DNA from: Gnetum montanum
Taxonomy: Eukaryota; Streptophyta; Gnetopsida; Gnetales; Gnetaceae
DNA length: 54,074 bases
Direction: 5' to 3'
Assembly: GCA_015680685.1 (NCBI GenBank)
Contig: MNCI01004721.1
Location: forward strand, 3,712-57,785
Position 1 is the stretch's first letter. Each line of letters opens with the position of its first letter. Below, one piece after another: positions 12,691 through 23,132 of the stretch. The notes beneath the pieces are model-generated. The model was not told the origin of the DNA and searched no databases. It worked only from the letters and a program-made list of their open reading frames with translations. The translations under genes were made by a program, and so were the position numbers.

Positions 12691-14332
12691 TACATTTGCT
12701 TTTCGTACATCAAACTTAACATCTACTGTACTTTTTGGCATTGTTTTTCAATTTAAAAGTCTTAAGTTTTTGTTGGCATTGACCTCTCATTTCATCATCC
12801 AAAATTGATAATCCAATCTTCAAAACTTATGTTCTTCTTAGTGCTCTATTTGAAACTTATGCACAATCACCATAGCAAATTATCAAACACATAAGTCTAT
12901 TCTTCCATCAACTACATAGCATTCCCAATGGAAGAATTCTAAATTCATATAGGTCATAGTTAAAAAGCTAAAGTAAAAGTTACATTTCCTTTTCTAGTTT
13001 GACTAATCCTAAAACTAATGATGAGGTTCTAACTTTTTGTAAAAACTTTAGTGGCTCTCTTGTTGAAGTAGTACATCAATAAGGCTAATAGCACGAGTCT
13101 CTTTCCATCTCTTGCTTTATTCAACTCATCTCATCTTTAGTTGAAATGTATTTCTTTTCTTTCTTTTTGTTATTTTAGTAGTATCTTTTCTCTAAAATTC
13201 AACTTTTGGATTGATCTTTCTATCTCTAATCTATCTATGTTGAAGTATTTGCACATTTGTTCCATTTTTCTTTGTCTATCTATCTATAACTTCTTTTAAT
13301 AAGTAATGCATTTAAGGAGTGTGTTTTTATTTTCTTTTATTTTATTATGAATTTTATTTTCTTAACATTACATTTGAGGTTCTTCATGTAGAATTAACCT
13401 GTCCTGTTCAACATTGATTTGTACTTTTTTTCTTCCTTGATATGCTTGCCATCATATCAAGAAACTTTGTAAGTGTCAAATTGATTTGTATTTGCAAAGA
13501 AACACATTCTTAGACCATCTATTACCACAATATAGAACACATGTAATGATGAGTATAAGTTGTTGTATGGAAATCATACCTTGAAATAATGTCACTTCTA
13601 CATAATGGATATGTTTTAATGTCATGTCTTATTACTTGGTTGTTTTCTAATAATATTTTTAAACATGCTTTGAGGTATTAGTACATTTCATTATTCCTTT
13701 TATTTATAAATACATATTACCTTGCTTTTACACATTATTATAACTAGTCAAAAATCTTTACAATATATTCCAATAAAGCTTGAAACCCATACAAGTCCCC
13801 TAGAAAATAATTTTCTTTAGTTGTCTTACCAATCTTAAACCTTTTACTTAATTATTCTACTTGATTTATCTTTCAAGAAAATATGTCCTTAGAGATTCTA
13901 TTACTTCTTCACCAATCCTTAGTCTTAAATGATTCTACTAATTAGGTATATAGAGACCTTGATGACTCCATAATTAATTATTCTAGAAACTATTACTAAT
14001 AACATGATTTTACTTTATTTCTAAATTTTACGTTTTCTCTTGATCATGTATCTAGATTAACAAATGATCCTTTAGTTAAAATCTCTATCAATACTTCTAA
14101 TGAAGTTGAAGAACCATTCAATAGGTGATACAACTCCTTAAGAAATGAAAGGTAATTTTGGAGGTCTTACAAAATAACTTAATTGCCTCTACTTGAGGTT
14201 GTGATGATATGCCTCATCTTAATCTTTATCTTGCTAAACATTAAATTATCTTAGAAGAATGTTCTAAATAAGTGAACTAGAAGATTAAAAGGTCAAACTT
14301 GTTTTAACCCTTATTATTAAAGAGAAAGTTAC
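12691..14332. other. Non-genic AT-rich DNA
   Basis: No gene supported. Pyrimidine-rich low-complexity patches occur around 13100-13400. Confidence 0.5.
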
Positions 14333-14337
14333 CAACC
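14333..14337. repeat. Left target site duplication of solo LTR A
   Basis: CAACC, matched by CAACT at 16005-16009 with one transition. Confidence 0.65.
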
Positions 14338-14826
14338 TAATGAGTGGCGAGGTACCCCTACACTCAACCATATGAATACGAGCGCTTCATGCACGATCCA
14401 GTCAAACTCCCTAGACAGACTAGTTGTGGTATCTAGACAGTTACTCGTAGATCGCAGTTCGCTATCTTCCCACCTGGACTAGTATTAGCTTTGTCACGCA
14501 TGGTTTAGTCCAGAGTGAGATGTATGATGTGTTCCTACACTAATTCTACTTCTGGGTATGATGGGAAATAATATCAACTAAGCTAGGAGAGAGAGAATGA
14601 GAGAGAATATAAACTAGCCTAAGTGCAATGAGCATCCATTCCTTAATCATCCGTACATATCTTGGACCTCGTGCCTGACTACCACTAGTATTACCAAGTG
14701 CCTGGCCTAGGTACACTACTGGGTTACCAAGTAGTCACACTTAAATGCTCATGATTAAGTCATACTCATTCCATGTTACTAGGAGATAATGGTAGAGAGA
14801 TATTAACTAAGAAAGCAATAAATAAC

Positions 14827-15633
14827 TGATGAGTGGCGAGGTACCCCTACACTCAACCATACGAATACAAGCGTTACACACATGATCTGGTCGAACTTTG
14901 TAAACTAAGTTCCTACACGCCTCATGGAACACTTAAGGTTAATCGTTCGTTGTCTTCCCAGGCTTACTTGTATTTGTCACGGTTGTATGGTTAAGTAAGT
15001 CTGAGGTATATGATTTTTATATCTTTTCTGTTTTATCTCCTATGCTAATGAGGTGAAGGGTGAAGAGACTAATTAACTAACTTTAACTAACTAACTAAGC
15101 CTTAATTAACCTAGCATCAGCATCCGTTCCCACTTACCGTTCACACCCTGAACCAATGCAACCTTGATTACCAAACACTAGTCGTTGCTGGGATTACCAA
15201 GTGTAATGCACGTGCTCGAAGCGGTCGTACTGAATGCACTTAACTATGGGAGAAGGGTTGAGAGAGATTTAATTAAATAATAAATCATTTAAACAATAAA
15301 TAACAGTAAGTAAAGTCCTATTTAGCTTAGTCCATGCACTGCAAGTTTTATCCAACAATTCGTCTTTATTTCCGTACACAAACTTGTGTTCAGGTATAAT
15401 ATTTGCTCGAATAAAGATCCGTTCACTTTGGAGCTCCTACTGCAGGCACATGGAAATTATTCTATCTTTGGAGAGATAAAACTACCAAAGTTTCACTACA
15501 GTCTAGGCCTAGAATGAGAAACAAGGGAGAGCCACCTCTTATTTATAGACTTGGTGGTGCACCGCGATATCGCGGGGGATGCGATATCACGGCGTACACA
15601 ATATCGTGGCCCATGCGATATCACGTCCCATCA
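14827..15633 (-). mobile_element. LTR B, nested inside solo LTR A
   Basis: 807-bp complete LTR, TGATGAG (14827) to CCCATCA (15633) on the plus strand. Its element-sense start TGATGGGACGTGATATCGC is nearly the start of element 1's LTR, so it belongs to that subfamily. The TATA box reads TATAAATA at 15547-15540, 86 bp from the edge. The AATAAA inverted repeat has arms at 15363-15370 and 15410-15417. The bases on both sides belong to LTR A. The expected 5-bp duplication (ATAAC before, TTAAT after) is not convincing. Confidence 0.8.
15560..15633 (-). promoter_or_regulatory. U3 GATATC-type palindrome cluster of LTR B
   Basis: Repeated GCGATATCGC-like palindromes (for example CGCGATATCGCGG and GTGATATCGCATC in element sense) fill the space between the LTR edge and the TATA box. 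Promoter function is inferred from position. Confidence 0.55.
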
Positions 15634-15890
15634 TTAATAATAAAAATTAAATAACTAAGATAATTGGATGCTACAATGATGAAGTAATCTCAATCTTTAT
15701 TTCTAGTCATGTGTGTGTCCAAGTACGTCACACTCGAATAAGGATGTCGTACAATTACAATCATCACACTGCGGGCATGCACTAGGAGAAAGGATTGAGA
15801 GGAAAAACTGACAAAAAGTCCCTACCTTAATACTAAAAAACTACTTCCCCTTTACTAAGTCTTCCTACCTCTTATTTATAGATGAGGAGA

Positions 15891-15990
15891 TAGGTTACGA
15901 TATCACGTACGTGATATCGTGTCTAGGCTGTGATATCCTGTACGTGATATCGCATACGCGATATCATGGGTGCGATATCACAGCCAACAA
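15891..15990 (-). promoter_or_regulatory. U3 GATATC-type palindrome cluster of LTR A
   Basis: About six GATATC cores in 100 bp, including the perfect 20-bp palindrome GATATCACGTACGTGATATC at 15899-15918. The ACGT centre resembles the core bound by plant bZIP and bHLH proteins, but binding is inferred. Confidence 0.55.
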
Positions 15991-16004
15991 TTCATGACTC
16001 ATCA

Positions 16005-16009
16005 CAACT
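16005..16009. repeat. Right target site duplication of solo LTR A
   Basis: CAACT, the partner of 14333-14337. Confidence 0.65.
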
Positions 16010-16869
16010 TTTAAAATGTTGGCTTTATTCAATTGGAATACTAGGCTAGTTAAATATCGAACATAGTTATTATTCCAAAGAAGAATAAAGTTATAGACAT
16101 TCATATCGACTTTTGTCATTTCAACAAAATTACCTTGGAAGATAACTTTTCTCTTTTAGACATATATCAACTTATCAATATGACCATTGTAATGTAGTTC
16201 TATCTATCATAGATGAATTTTCTCACTACAACCAAATTTAGATAAGTCTAAAGCACCAATCATACACTACTTTATGACTCCATTGAAAATCATTAATTAA
16301 CACTAAAATGATTTTTGGTTCTAAAATCTAAGAGCCACTTATCAGTGAGCCATGTCATATATCTTCCACTTAGCTAGTATTATTTCTTTAACCTAAAAAT
16401 TGTCTTGCCTCAATGCAATTAATTTAAAATTTGTCTTAAGTGCATCTTCTATGTTTTATAGGGTAAGATATTACGTTTTTTGGTTTCAAATAATAGAATA
16501 ATTATGGACCCCAGCAAATTTAAAGCTATAATGCACTTGCATACTTTTTGAAAATGTTTAATAGCTAACTAACATTTTATCACTACCTTTACTAATTACT
16601 TGATTACTTGAACCCTTTATTGCATCTCTTTATAAAGCTGGTAACTTTAAAATAGAATAAAAAAGTATCATAAAATCTTCAGTTATATCAAAGAAGCCTT
16701 GACAGCTATTCCCATTCTTTATCCATCATAATTTGATAAAGCCTTCTACATTTATTTATCTAAGTCCAAGAACTTTATTATTGACATTTTTTTAAGGTTC
16801 AAGTAATTGTTTATTTTTAATATTCTCCTGCCATCTCTCCTTACCCAAAGAATGAAGAGTTTATTCATA
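16010..16869. other. Non-genic AT-rich DNA
   Basis: No gene or repeat that I can support between solo LTR A and element 1. Confidence 0.5.
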
Positions 16870-16874
16870 CTATT
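16870..16874. repeat. Left target site duplication of element 1
   Basis: CTATT, identical to 23965-23969. It fixes the left edge at 16875 even though the terminal TG has become TA. Confidence 0.85.
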
Positions 16875-16879
16875 TAATG

Positions 16880-17012
16880 GGACACGATACCGCATGGGCC
16901 ACTATATCGCGTACACGATATCGCATCCACCATGATATAGCAACCCCTGCGATATTGCATACCTAATATCACATCTTTCCCTGCGATATTACGTACGCGA
17001 TATCGCAACCCG
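16880..17012 (+). promoter_or_regulatory. U3 GATATC palindrome array of element 1, 5' LTR
   Basis: About eight intact or eroded copies of a GCGATATC/GATATCGC motif immediately upstream of the TATA box. The matching array in the 3' LTR is about 31 bp shorter, so the array changes length within one element. Confidence 0.6.
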
Positions 17013-17022
17013 TCACTAGTTC

Positions 17023-17030
17023 TATAAATA
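17023..17030 (+). promoter_or_regulatory. TATA box of the 5' LTR promoter
   Basis: TATAAATA followed by AGAGG, 148 bp from the LTR edge. The same TATAAATAAGAG block is present in most LTRs of the family. Transcription probably starts about 30 bp downstream. Confidence 0.7.
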
Positions 17031-17151
17031 AGAGGTGGCTCTCCCTTGTTTCTCCATCTAGATCTAGACCTTAGCCAAACTCTTGTTGCTTTTCCATTCC
17101 AGAGTTACAGTAATTTCCATGTGCCCACAGTAGGAGTCCCAAAGTGAACGG

Positions 17152-17208
17152 ATCTTTATTCGAGCAAATATTGTACTTGAGCACAAGTTTGTGTATGGAA
17201 ATAAAGAT
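17152..17208 (+). promoter_or_regulatory. Inverted repeat enclosing the LTR poly(A) signal
   Basis: Arms ATCTTTATT (17152-17160) and AATAAAGAT (17200-17208) are exact reverse complements, 39 nt apart, with the AATAAA signal in the right arm. In RNA the signal could pair in a stem. The arrangement recurs in the other LTRs. Confidence 0.65.
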
Positions 17209-17738
17209 GAAATTTTGGATAAACCTTGCAGTGCATGGACTAAGCTAAATAGGACTTTAATTATTGTTCATTTTTTAAATGCTTTATTAGTTAATTAAAT
17301 CTCTCTCAACCCTTCTCCCATAGTTAAGTGCATTCAGTACGACCGCTTCAAGCATGTGCGTTACGCTTGGTAATCCCAACAACGAATAGCGTTTGGTAAT
17401 CCCAGAAGGTTGCATTGGTTCATGGTGTGAATGGTAAGTGGGACGAATACTGATGCTAGGCATTAGAACTTAGTTAGTTAAATTTAGTTACTTAGTCTCT
17501 TCACCCTTTCCTCTCCTAGCATAGGCTATAAAACATAAAAGATATAAAACTCACATACCTCAAACTTACTTAACCATACAACCATGACAAATACAAGTAA
17601 GTATGGGAACATAACAAACAATTAACCTTAAGTGTTCCATAAGGCGTGTACGCACTTAGTCTACGAAGTTTGATAGGATCGCGCATGTAACACTCGTATT
17701 CGTATGATTGAGTGTAGGGGTACCTTGCCACTCATCAT

Positions 17739-17756
17739 TGGTGCCATTGCCAGGGA
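17739..17756 (+). other. Primer-binding site, tRNA-Asp type
   Basis: TGGTGCCATTGCCAGGGA, one base after the LTR end. Three transitions separate it from the expected complement of plant tRNA-Asp(GTC). Confidence 0.85.
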
Positions 17757-17882
17757 CTAAGTTGTTTGTGCGCTAAGTAGAACATAGGAAATCATCCACA
17801 TCATTGGAAAGCTTAAAAAAACCCTTAGGGTTAATCAAAAGAAAATTTAAACAACAGTCAATAGCACACCGACAAGATAACA

Positions 17883-20280
17883 ATGTCTTCTTATTCTCGT
17901 AAAAGCACTTCACCACCTAGGGATCACACAAGAAATAGTCAGAGGCACAACATGCATAATCGAGAACCGCCAGTTCCTCAACAGTATCGAGTGGTATATA
18001 ATCATCCTGATGAGTATATACCTAATTTTACTTTTATCCTCCATCAGGATGAACAACTGCATTGGCGAGATTTGCAAGGTAACATAGTGTTACCCCCAGA
18101 TCATGCAGTCCCCAACATGCTCCTTCGCACTCTTGCACAGATGGGCATGATGTAGCTATACGCTGAATACATTGTAGAAGATTATGACATAAGGGATTAC
18201 CATCCCATAGCGGCACAACATTTAAGGGACTCAAGGCAGGAGAGCTACCATACATCGTTGAAGGGCAAAGGGGTCCCGCAATTCCTAAGCAAAATTGGAG
18301 ATGGTGAACCAATTATAATAAGTTCTCCACCAAATGATGTTCCCCCTCCTAACAATGGTGAGGAGGTGGGGTATCAGAACCTACACTCCAAGATTCATAA
18401 CCCTAGTTCTAATCCCCATGAACACCAAGTGTTCAATGAGGGAACATGAACAAATGATAAGGACGGGCATTTGGATCATCATCACGATCGGGGCTGTAGC
18501 CACCGAAGAGAAGGTAAGAAACATCGTCATGGCGATGGTTCCCCTTCTTCTTTTCCTTCATCGCATCATTCACCCTCTCCTTCCACATCCGGATGTAGTC
18601 ACAAAGAGCACAACCATGAGGATAAGGGTAAGGATAAGCAAAATGAGAGACCTCGACGAGAGAGTCAAGAGTGAGGATGAGGGCATTCTAAGGAATCAAG
18701 GCATGAAAGAAGGGAAAGTAGGGAACCACGTAGGCATCATAGACGTCATGAGAGAGATGATCATGACGAACCCCTACTAGCAACCCGGAGTATGTTAGAC
18801 ATTACAGAGGCAGTTAGAATACCTAAAAGTCATCAATAAGACAATTGGATCAAGAGACTAGACATGAATAATATCCCACGATTTGAAGGGGGATACAACG
18901 CTAATCCGCAGAACCACTTACAGGCATTCCATGATGCCTATGCCTTGCAAAATATTGAAAACGAGTGGTAGAAGTTAAAGTTGTTCCCTAGGACACTCAT
19001 AAAAGAAGTAGAAAGTTGGTACCGGTCCTTAGAATTGGAATCCATTAGACAATGGAGTACGATGCTAAAATTTTTTAATGATAAATACCAAGCATACTCC
19101 AGAGTGTCCAACTTGCTTAAGCAGATCCAAGGATGGAAGCAGGGTAATCAAAAACCCTTGGATGCTACCATGGGCTGATATTATGCATTACTACATCATT
19201 GCCTGGGCCATGGATATGCACAATAGGATCAAATATGCCATCTCGTAGATGGGCTAAGACATGAAACCAGGAGAACCCTTGGGACATATGCCCAAGGGAG
19301 ATTATCTGAACTTAGATCCCATGAAGTTCATAGATTGTTGGAGCAAGTAGCTACGGAAAAGAGAAAGCGTAGAAGAATATAACTGTGATCCTTCCCTCCA
19401 AAAGAAGGGAGTGAGATTTTGCGAGGAAGAGGATGAGTCACCACTCAAAGAGTTGGTGAATAGAAAAACCTTGCCGCTTTAGAAATTAACAATGAAAGTG
19501 TTGGCTAAGGTAGATGAAATATGGAGCTCCTTAGATAGTAAAATTGAAACTGTCCTAAAAATCATAGAGGAGTCTAAGGAGGAGCGAAGTTGTAACCATG
19601 ATAAGAAAAAGCGAAGAGATTCAGACCATACACGTAACAAGGGTAAGGGAAAAATGACTATCTCCGATGAGGTTGTGGACTTTGATACGAACCATGACGG
19701 TGGATGTGAGATCTACCAATATGACCATCCTAAAGGATGTTGCCCACTAATCTCACACCTACAGGAGACTGGGGTGTATGTGCTCAACCCAAGACTTAAC
19801 AAACGGCAAGCACCCCATAGGTTACCTTATCCCCAAGGTAACCCGAGGCAGTTCCACCAACCGTTAACATATTATCCAAGTGGAACTCTGACACAACCTA
19901 TTGGGCAACACCAACAATGGCAATACCCACAGTCATGGGGGATGCCACCGCCTAGACAACAATACCCTTACCAACAACCAGACCCATATGGCTACTATGT
20001 GCAGTAGTCAGTTTCTCCAAGTGACTCTATGGGTCACATAACCCCACAACATCACTACCAAGTTCAGGAGTATTTTAGGACTCCTTCTCCTACGGAAGAC
20101 ACACCACACTCGTACCATCCTCCGAATCCATCCACCACTCATACGTTGATAGTTCCACTACCACCTGCTCCAACGATGCAAGGGGAACTCCCCACTAAAC
20201 CGCAGCGATGTAATGCTACGAGAGCTGTAAACCTTCAACCCGCTGCTAGTTCTGACAACTGCACAAAGAGAAGACCTTTC
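17883..20280 (+). pseudogene. gag: gag of element 1 (broken)
   Basis: The frame starts at ATG 17883 (MSSYSRKSTSPPRDH). The N-terminal module contains VVYNHPDEYIPNFTFILHQD, then LHWRDLQGNIVLPPD. A Ser/Pro/His-rich linker follows (GSPSSFPSSHHSPSPSTSG, about 18534-18593). The capsid-like block (NNIPRFEGGYNANPQNHLQ, then LQNIENEW, FNDKYQAYSRVSNLLKQIQG) is at 18867-19130. The basic C-terminus ends with the knuckle-like CEIYQYDHPKGC at about 19708-19743. A frame change near 19350, where part of the KEGELRKRESVEEY block is lost, shifts the rest to another frame. Stops include one after 18152 and one after NENEW at 18969. Gln/Pro-rich sequence leads into protease. Non-functional. Confidence 0.85.
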
Positions 20281-21168
20281 TTTAGAACCAAAAGCCCAAA
20301 CAAACTCTCACAACCACAAGCAGTTGAGTCTGTGCACGCTCCTCCAACAAATAAGGCTTCGAAGCTCCCTTCAAATCAACAACAGGGCTCAACACATACA
20401 GCTATGTTAACACATACCGTTACTGACTGGATAAATTTGGGTCACCTTCCCAGGAAACTCTCTAATCCTGGAAGTCCCTTAATCTACCTCCAAGTTGCTA
20501 GGAATGAACCACGTAAGGCTCTTATTGATTCAGGTTTCAGAGTCAACTTAATATCACGAGAGATGTATAAAGTCTGGAACCTGCCTCCACTCGAGAAGAG
20601 CAATATTCAACTAGAGTTGGCTGACCAGTCCATCACCATTACCTTGGGATTGGTGAAGGACATCATTACCACTATGTGTGGTTAGTCATACCTAGCTAAT
20701 TTCCTAGTGATTGAAGTCAATAGTAACAAAGGGGACTTTCCAATTATAATGGGGATGGCATGGCTCAACACCATCAACGCATGCCTAGGAGTCTGCAATT
20801 TTTCCTTGGAAATATCTAAGGAAAACATTTATGGAAATATCAAGAAGAAGAAAGTTCCATGCATCACATACAGTGACTCAGAGGGTGATGACATGGAGGA
20901 ATGCTCAGCATCTCCTGCATGCAACTGGTATGCCCAAGAAACTCATATACAAAGGTGTCTATATGTAGCAACCACACAACAAGAGAACACCCAATGGTTG
21001 ATAGCTAATCAAAAGAGCAGCCTACCAACATGCATGGAATGAACTGGGGAAACAACTTGCACCCACAACGAAAGCATAGATACATTGGAACATGAGCGTC
21101 ACCAACTTCCAACCCTTAACCTGAAAACATCAATTGGGATAAGTTGGACACTTTTAAGAAATTCAAAC
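20281..21168 (+). pseudogene. Aspartic protease region of element 1 (broken)
   Basis: The retroviral-type aspartic protease cleaves Gag-Pol. The catalytic triad survives as LIDSG (GAT at 20527), followed by FRVNLISREMYKVWNLPP, ITLGLVKDIITTMCG and the family block GDFPIIMGMAWLNTINA at about 20728-20778. It shares gag's downstream frame, separated by stops at 20005 and 20683. The next codons align with the linker before RT in elements 2 and 3. The frame then ends at the deletion junction instead of entering RT. Of the three copies this is the only one whose D-S-G is intact, although the residue after it is changed. Confidence 0.82.
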
Positions 21169-21180
21169 AAATGCTCATTA
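21160..21180 (+). other. Junction of the RT-RNase H-integrase deletion
   Basis: Left of about 21170 the sequence follows the protease-RT linker of elements 2 and 3 (AAGAAATTCAAACAA). To the right, TGCTCATTATTTTAGAT matches element 3 at about 47565 on the minus strand, just past its integrase. A shared CAA at the join hints at microhomology. About 2.9 kb is absent relative to element 3. Confidence 0.75.
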
Positions 21181-21205
21181 TTTTAGATCTCTCCCTTTCA
21201 ATTCA

Positions 21206-23120
21206 GTCATGGGGGAGATGGCCACCTATGCTAATCAATTGAGGCCATCATTTCTTTTTAGTTTTTGTTTTACACATTTTTGTTTTACACATTTTTGTTT
21301 TACAAATTTCTTTAACTTTTCTTTTTTTTTTTTTACAACATCATTCATACTTTTTCTTTTATTTTTGTGTATATGTGTGTCTTATCCATTTTGTTAAGTT
21401 CATCACCTAATAAGTGCTATTGAATGATGGTATGAACTGTTTTCTACTAGTTGCTAATGTTTGGCTTTTAACCTTAAGACTATGATGTTGATACTAAGGT
21501 ATGGTTCTTTTGATATGACAGGCAATGAGTCCACTTCATCCATACATCCACAAATTTCTATGGTCTCTCTTGGCTTGGAACTGTACAGTTCCTTTCTCAA
21601 TAATAAGAACTATAATGAATCGGTGACTGGGCATTTCTCAAACTAAGGAAGGACTCAAGGATTGAAAAGGGTGTGACTTCAAGGAAACTTGATGCATTTG
21701 TGTTGGCACTTCTCTTGGGTGCTTGGATGTTTTCTTCTTGAGTTTTCTTACTGCTTCGACGTTACCCAATTACTGGGAAGCTGAGTGAATAATAATAAAA
21801 ATAATAAGTCTTTGCATGGTGTGGTTCTCACACACAAAAAAAACAGTGAGAATTCAAAGCACACCCCTTAGAAGAAATAATCATTTGGGCAACAAGCACT
21901 GGTTATGGAACTAAAATAAACATGTTCCCTCTAACTAAGGCCCTTCTCGCTTCCCATTCTCTCCTCTTTTGTTTCGTCAGAATGGTGGTGGCTCTTTGAG
22001 GGATGCATTCTTGTTACTTCAAGTGGATGGATTGGCCGAATGCATTAATGCGAAGTCACTGGATGTGGTTTGTTGAGGCTGGACTTGGAATGGAATCTAC
22101 TAAGTCACATTAATCATTAACTACACAAGGGGTCGTACATCACCTTGTTCTTGAGATTCCATTTCATTCTCTTCTTTCCATCATTCTTCCTCCATTGTTC
22201 AACTCATTGCCAGTTGTATCATTAGTGTATAGTTTGGTTGACACATTGTTTTCTTTTTGGTAAATTCTTGTGGTTAAGACTTTAACTCTTGTTCCAAATG
22301 ACATTCCCAGAGCCTACAAACTCTTCGAATGTGGGTTTGTCAGGCATTAAGGGCATGAGCCTGCTTTGGGGAGGACCCACTAGCATTCCTATTTGGTACA
22401 CCAGTTAAATTCTTTCCCTTAACATTTTTGCAATCCACTCTATTTTGTTCATTTCCATCTTGACATCCATTTCATCGACGTTATAGTTGTCTCTTTTTCT
22501 CCATCTTTCTTGTTCTTTTTCTTTCTCCATTCTATCGCTATTGGAGCTTTGCTCTTAGTCATGGGGGTCCTAACCCAATTTTTTTGATTTTTTTTCGATT
22601 TTCTCCTAGCCCCTGCACCTTCAGTAGTCACCATTATTATATCTCTAGATCTGCATTAGCCATACCACAACCCAGCCAATGGACCTTTTACCGAAGCAAG
22701 GTATCAACTGCATTGTGATTCATTTACCCTTGCTAATATAAAGACTGTGTTCTGTGTGCAAATGGCAATCATACAACAATAGATTGGATCTAGGGGGAAC
22801 ACTTGGAATGGATCGGTGCTGAAGCAACTATGTAAGGAATGAGATGGATGGTGCACTTACAGATAGACAACAAAAGGTGCAATCTTGGCATTGGCAGCAA
22901 CAGAATTCTTCTCTCTTCTCTCTTCTCTCTCAGCTACCAAATATAGCCTGATGTCAAATGTATAAGGTGTTCACTCTTGTTGTCGTGAACACAAGTTTTG
23001 TCATGTTCTGTAATGATGATCTATTCACATGTCATCCCATTCACCATTAGTTACATTCAAGTAAACAATCCCATACCTTCCCAATATTTTGTAAGGAACT
23101 TGAGGACGAGTTTTTATTTA
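21206..23120 (+). other. 3' noncoding tract of element 1
   Basis: About 1.93 kb between the pol end and the terminal PPT, conserved in elements 2 and 3 but without a long frame. Landmarks are the PPT-like GTCATGGGGG at 21206-21215 and 22558-22567, three TTTTGTTTTACA-type repeats (21257-21306), and a short frame at 21461-21646. The block CACACCCCTTAGAAG lies near 21861. A strong polypyrimidine-CAG is at about 22905-22931, and CCCAATATTTTGTAAGGAAC ends near 23099. Athila elements often carry an env-like gene here, but I see no signal peptide or membrane-spanning frame. Confidence 0.7.
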
Positions 23121-23132
23121 GTCATGGGGGTA
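23121..23132 (+). other. Polypurine tract of element 1
   Basis: GTCATGGGGGTA ends directly at the 3' LTR start (TGATGGGAC at 23133). It would prime plus-strand DNA synthesis. Related GTCATGGGGG motifs occur 563 and 1,915 bp upstream. Confidence 0.75.

Larger units (their letters stand above)
14338..16004 (-). mobile_element. Solo LTR (A) of the Athila-like family, split by LTR B
   Basis: Outer LTR running from TAATGAG (14338; first dinucleotide TG mutated to TA) to ACTCATCA (16004), interrupted at 14827-15633. Without the insert it is about 860 bp, the family size. It is flanked by CAACC (14333-14337) and CAACT (16005-16009), a 5-bp target duplication with one change, and no internal sequence adjoins it. 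That is the signature of a solo LTR left by LTR-LTR recombination. The U3 side (15891-16004) carries about six GATATC-cored repeats before a TATA box at 15890-15883. Confidence 0.8.
16875..17737 (+). repeat. 5' LTR of element 1
   Basis: 863 bp from TAATGGGAC (mutated TG) to CTCATCA. U3 is 16875 to about 17050, with GATATC-like repeats to about 17010 and TATAAATA at 17023-17030. R and U5 follow, with AATAAA at 17200-17205 inside an inverted repeat and a long U5 of about 520 bp ending in the family block GTAGGGGTACCTTGCCACTC. Confidence 0.9.

Noticed and set aside
14822-15638. Target duplication for LTR B
   Set aside because: ATAAC and TTAAT agree at only three of five positions in AT-rich DNA, so it was not called.
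15560-17012. Regularly recurring GATATC motifs as a possible CRISPR-like or satellite array
   Set aside because: Spacing is irregular, there are no unique spacers, and each cluster sits at the U3 of an LTR in a plant-type genome.
18034-18780. Extra overlapping frames inside gag (also at 29090-29527 and 52931-53227)
   Set aside because: Shadows of the gag frame in low-complexity Ser/His/Arg-rich coding DNA, without independent conservation.
21206-23120. An env-like gene in the 3' tract
   Set aside because: No frame longer than about 65 codons, no signal peptide and no membrane segment. Only weak relics are reported.
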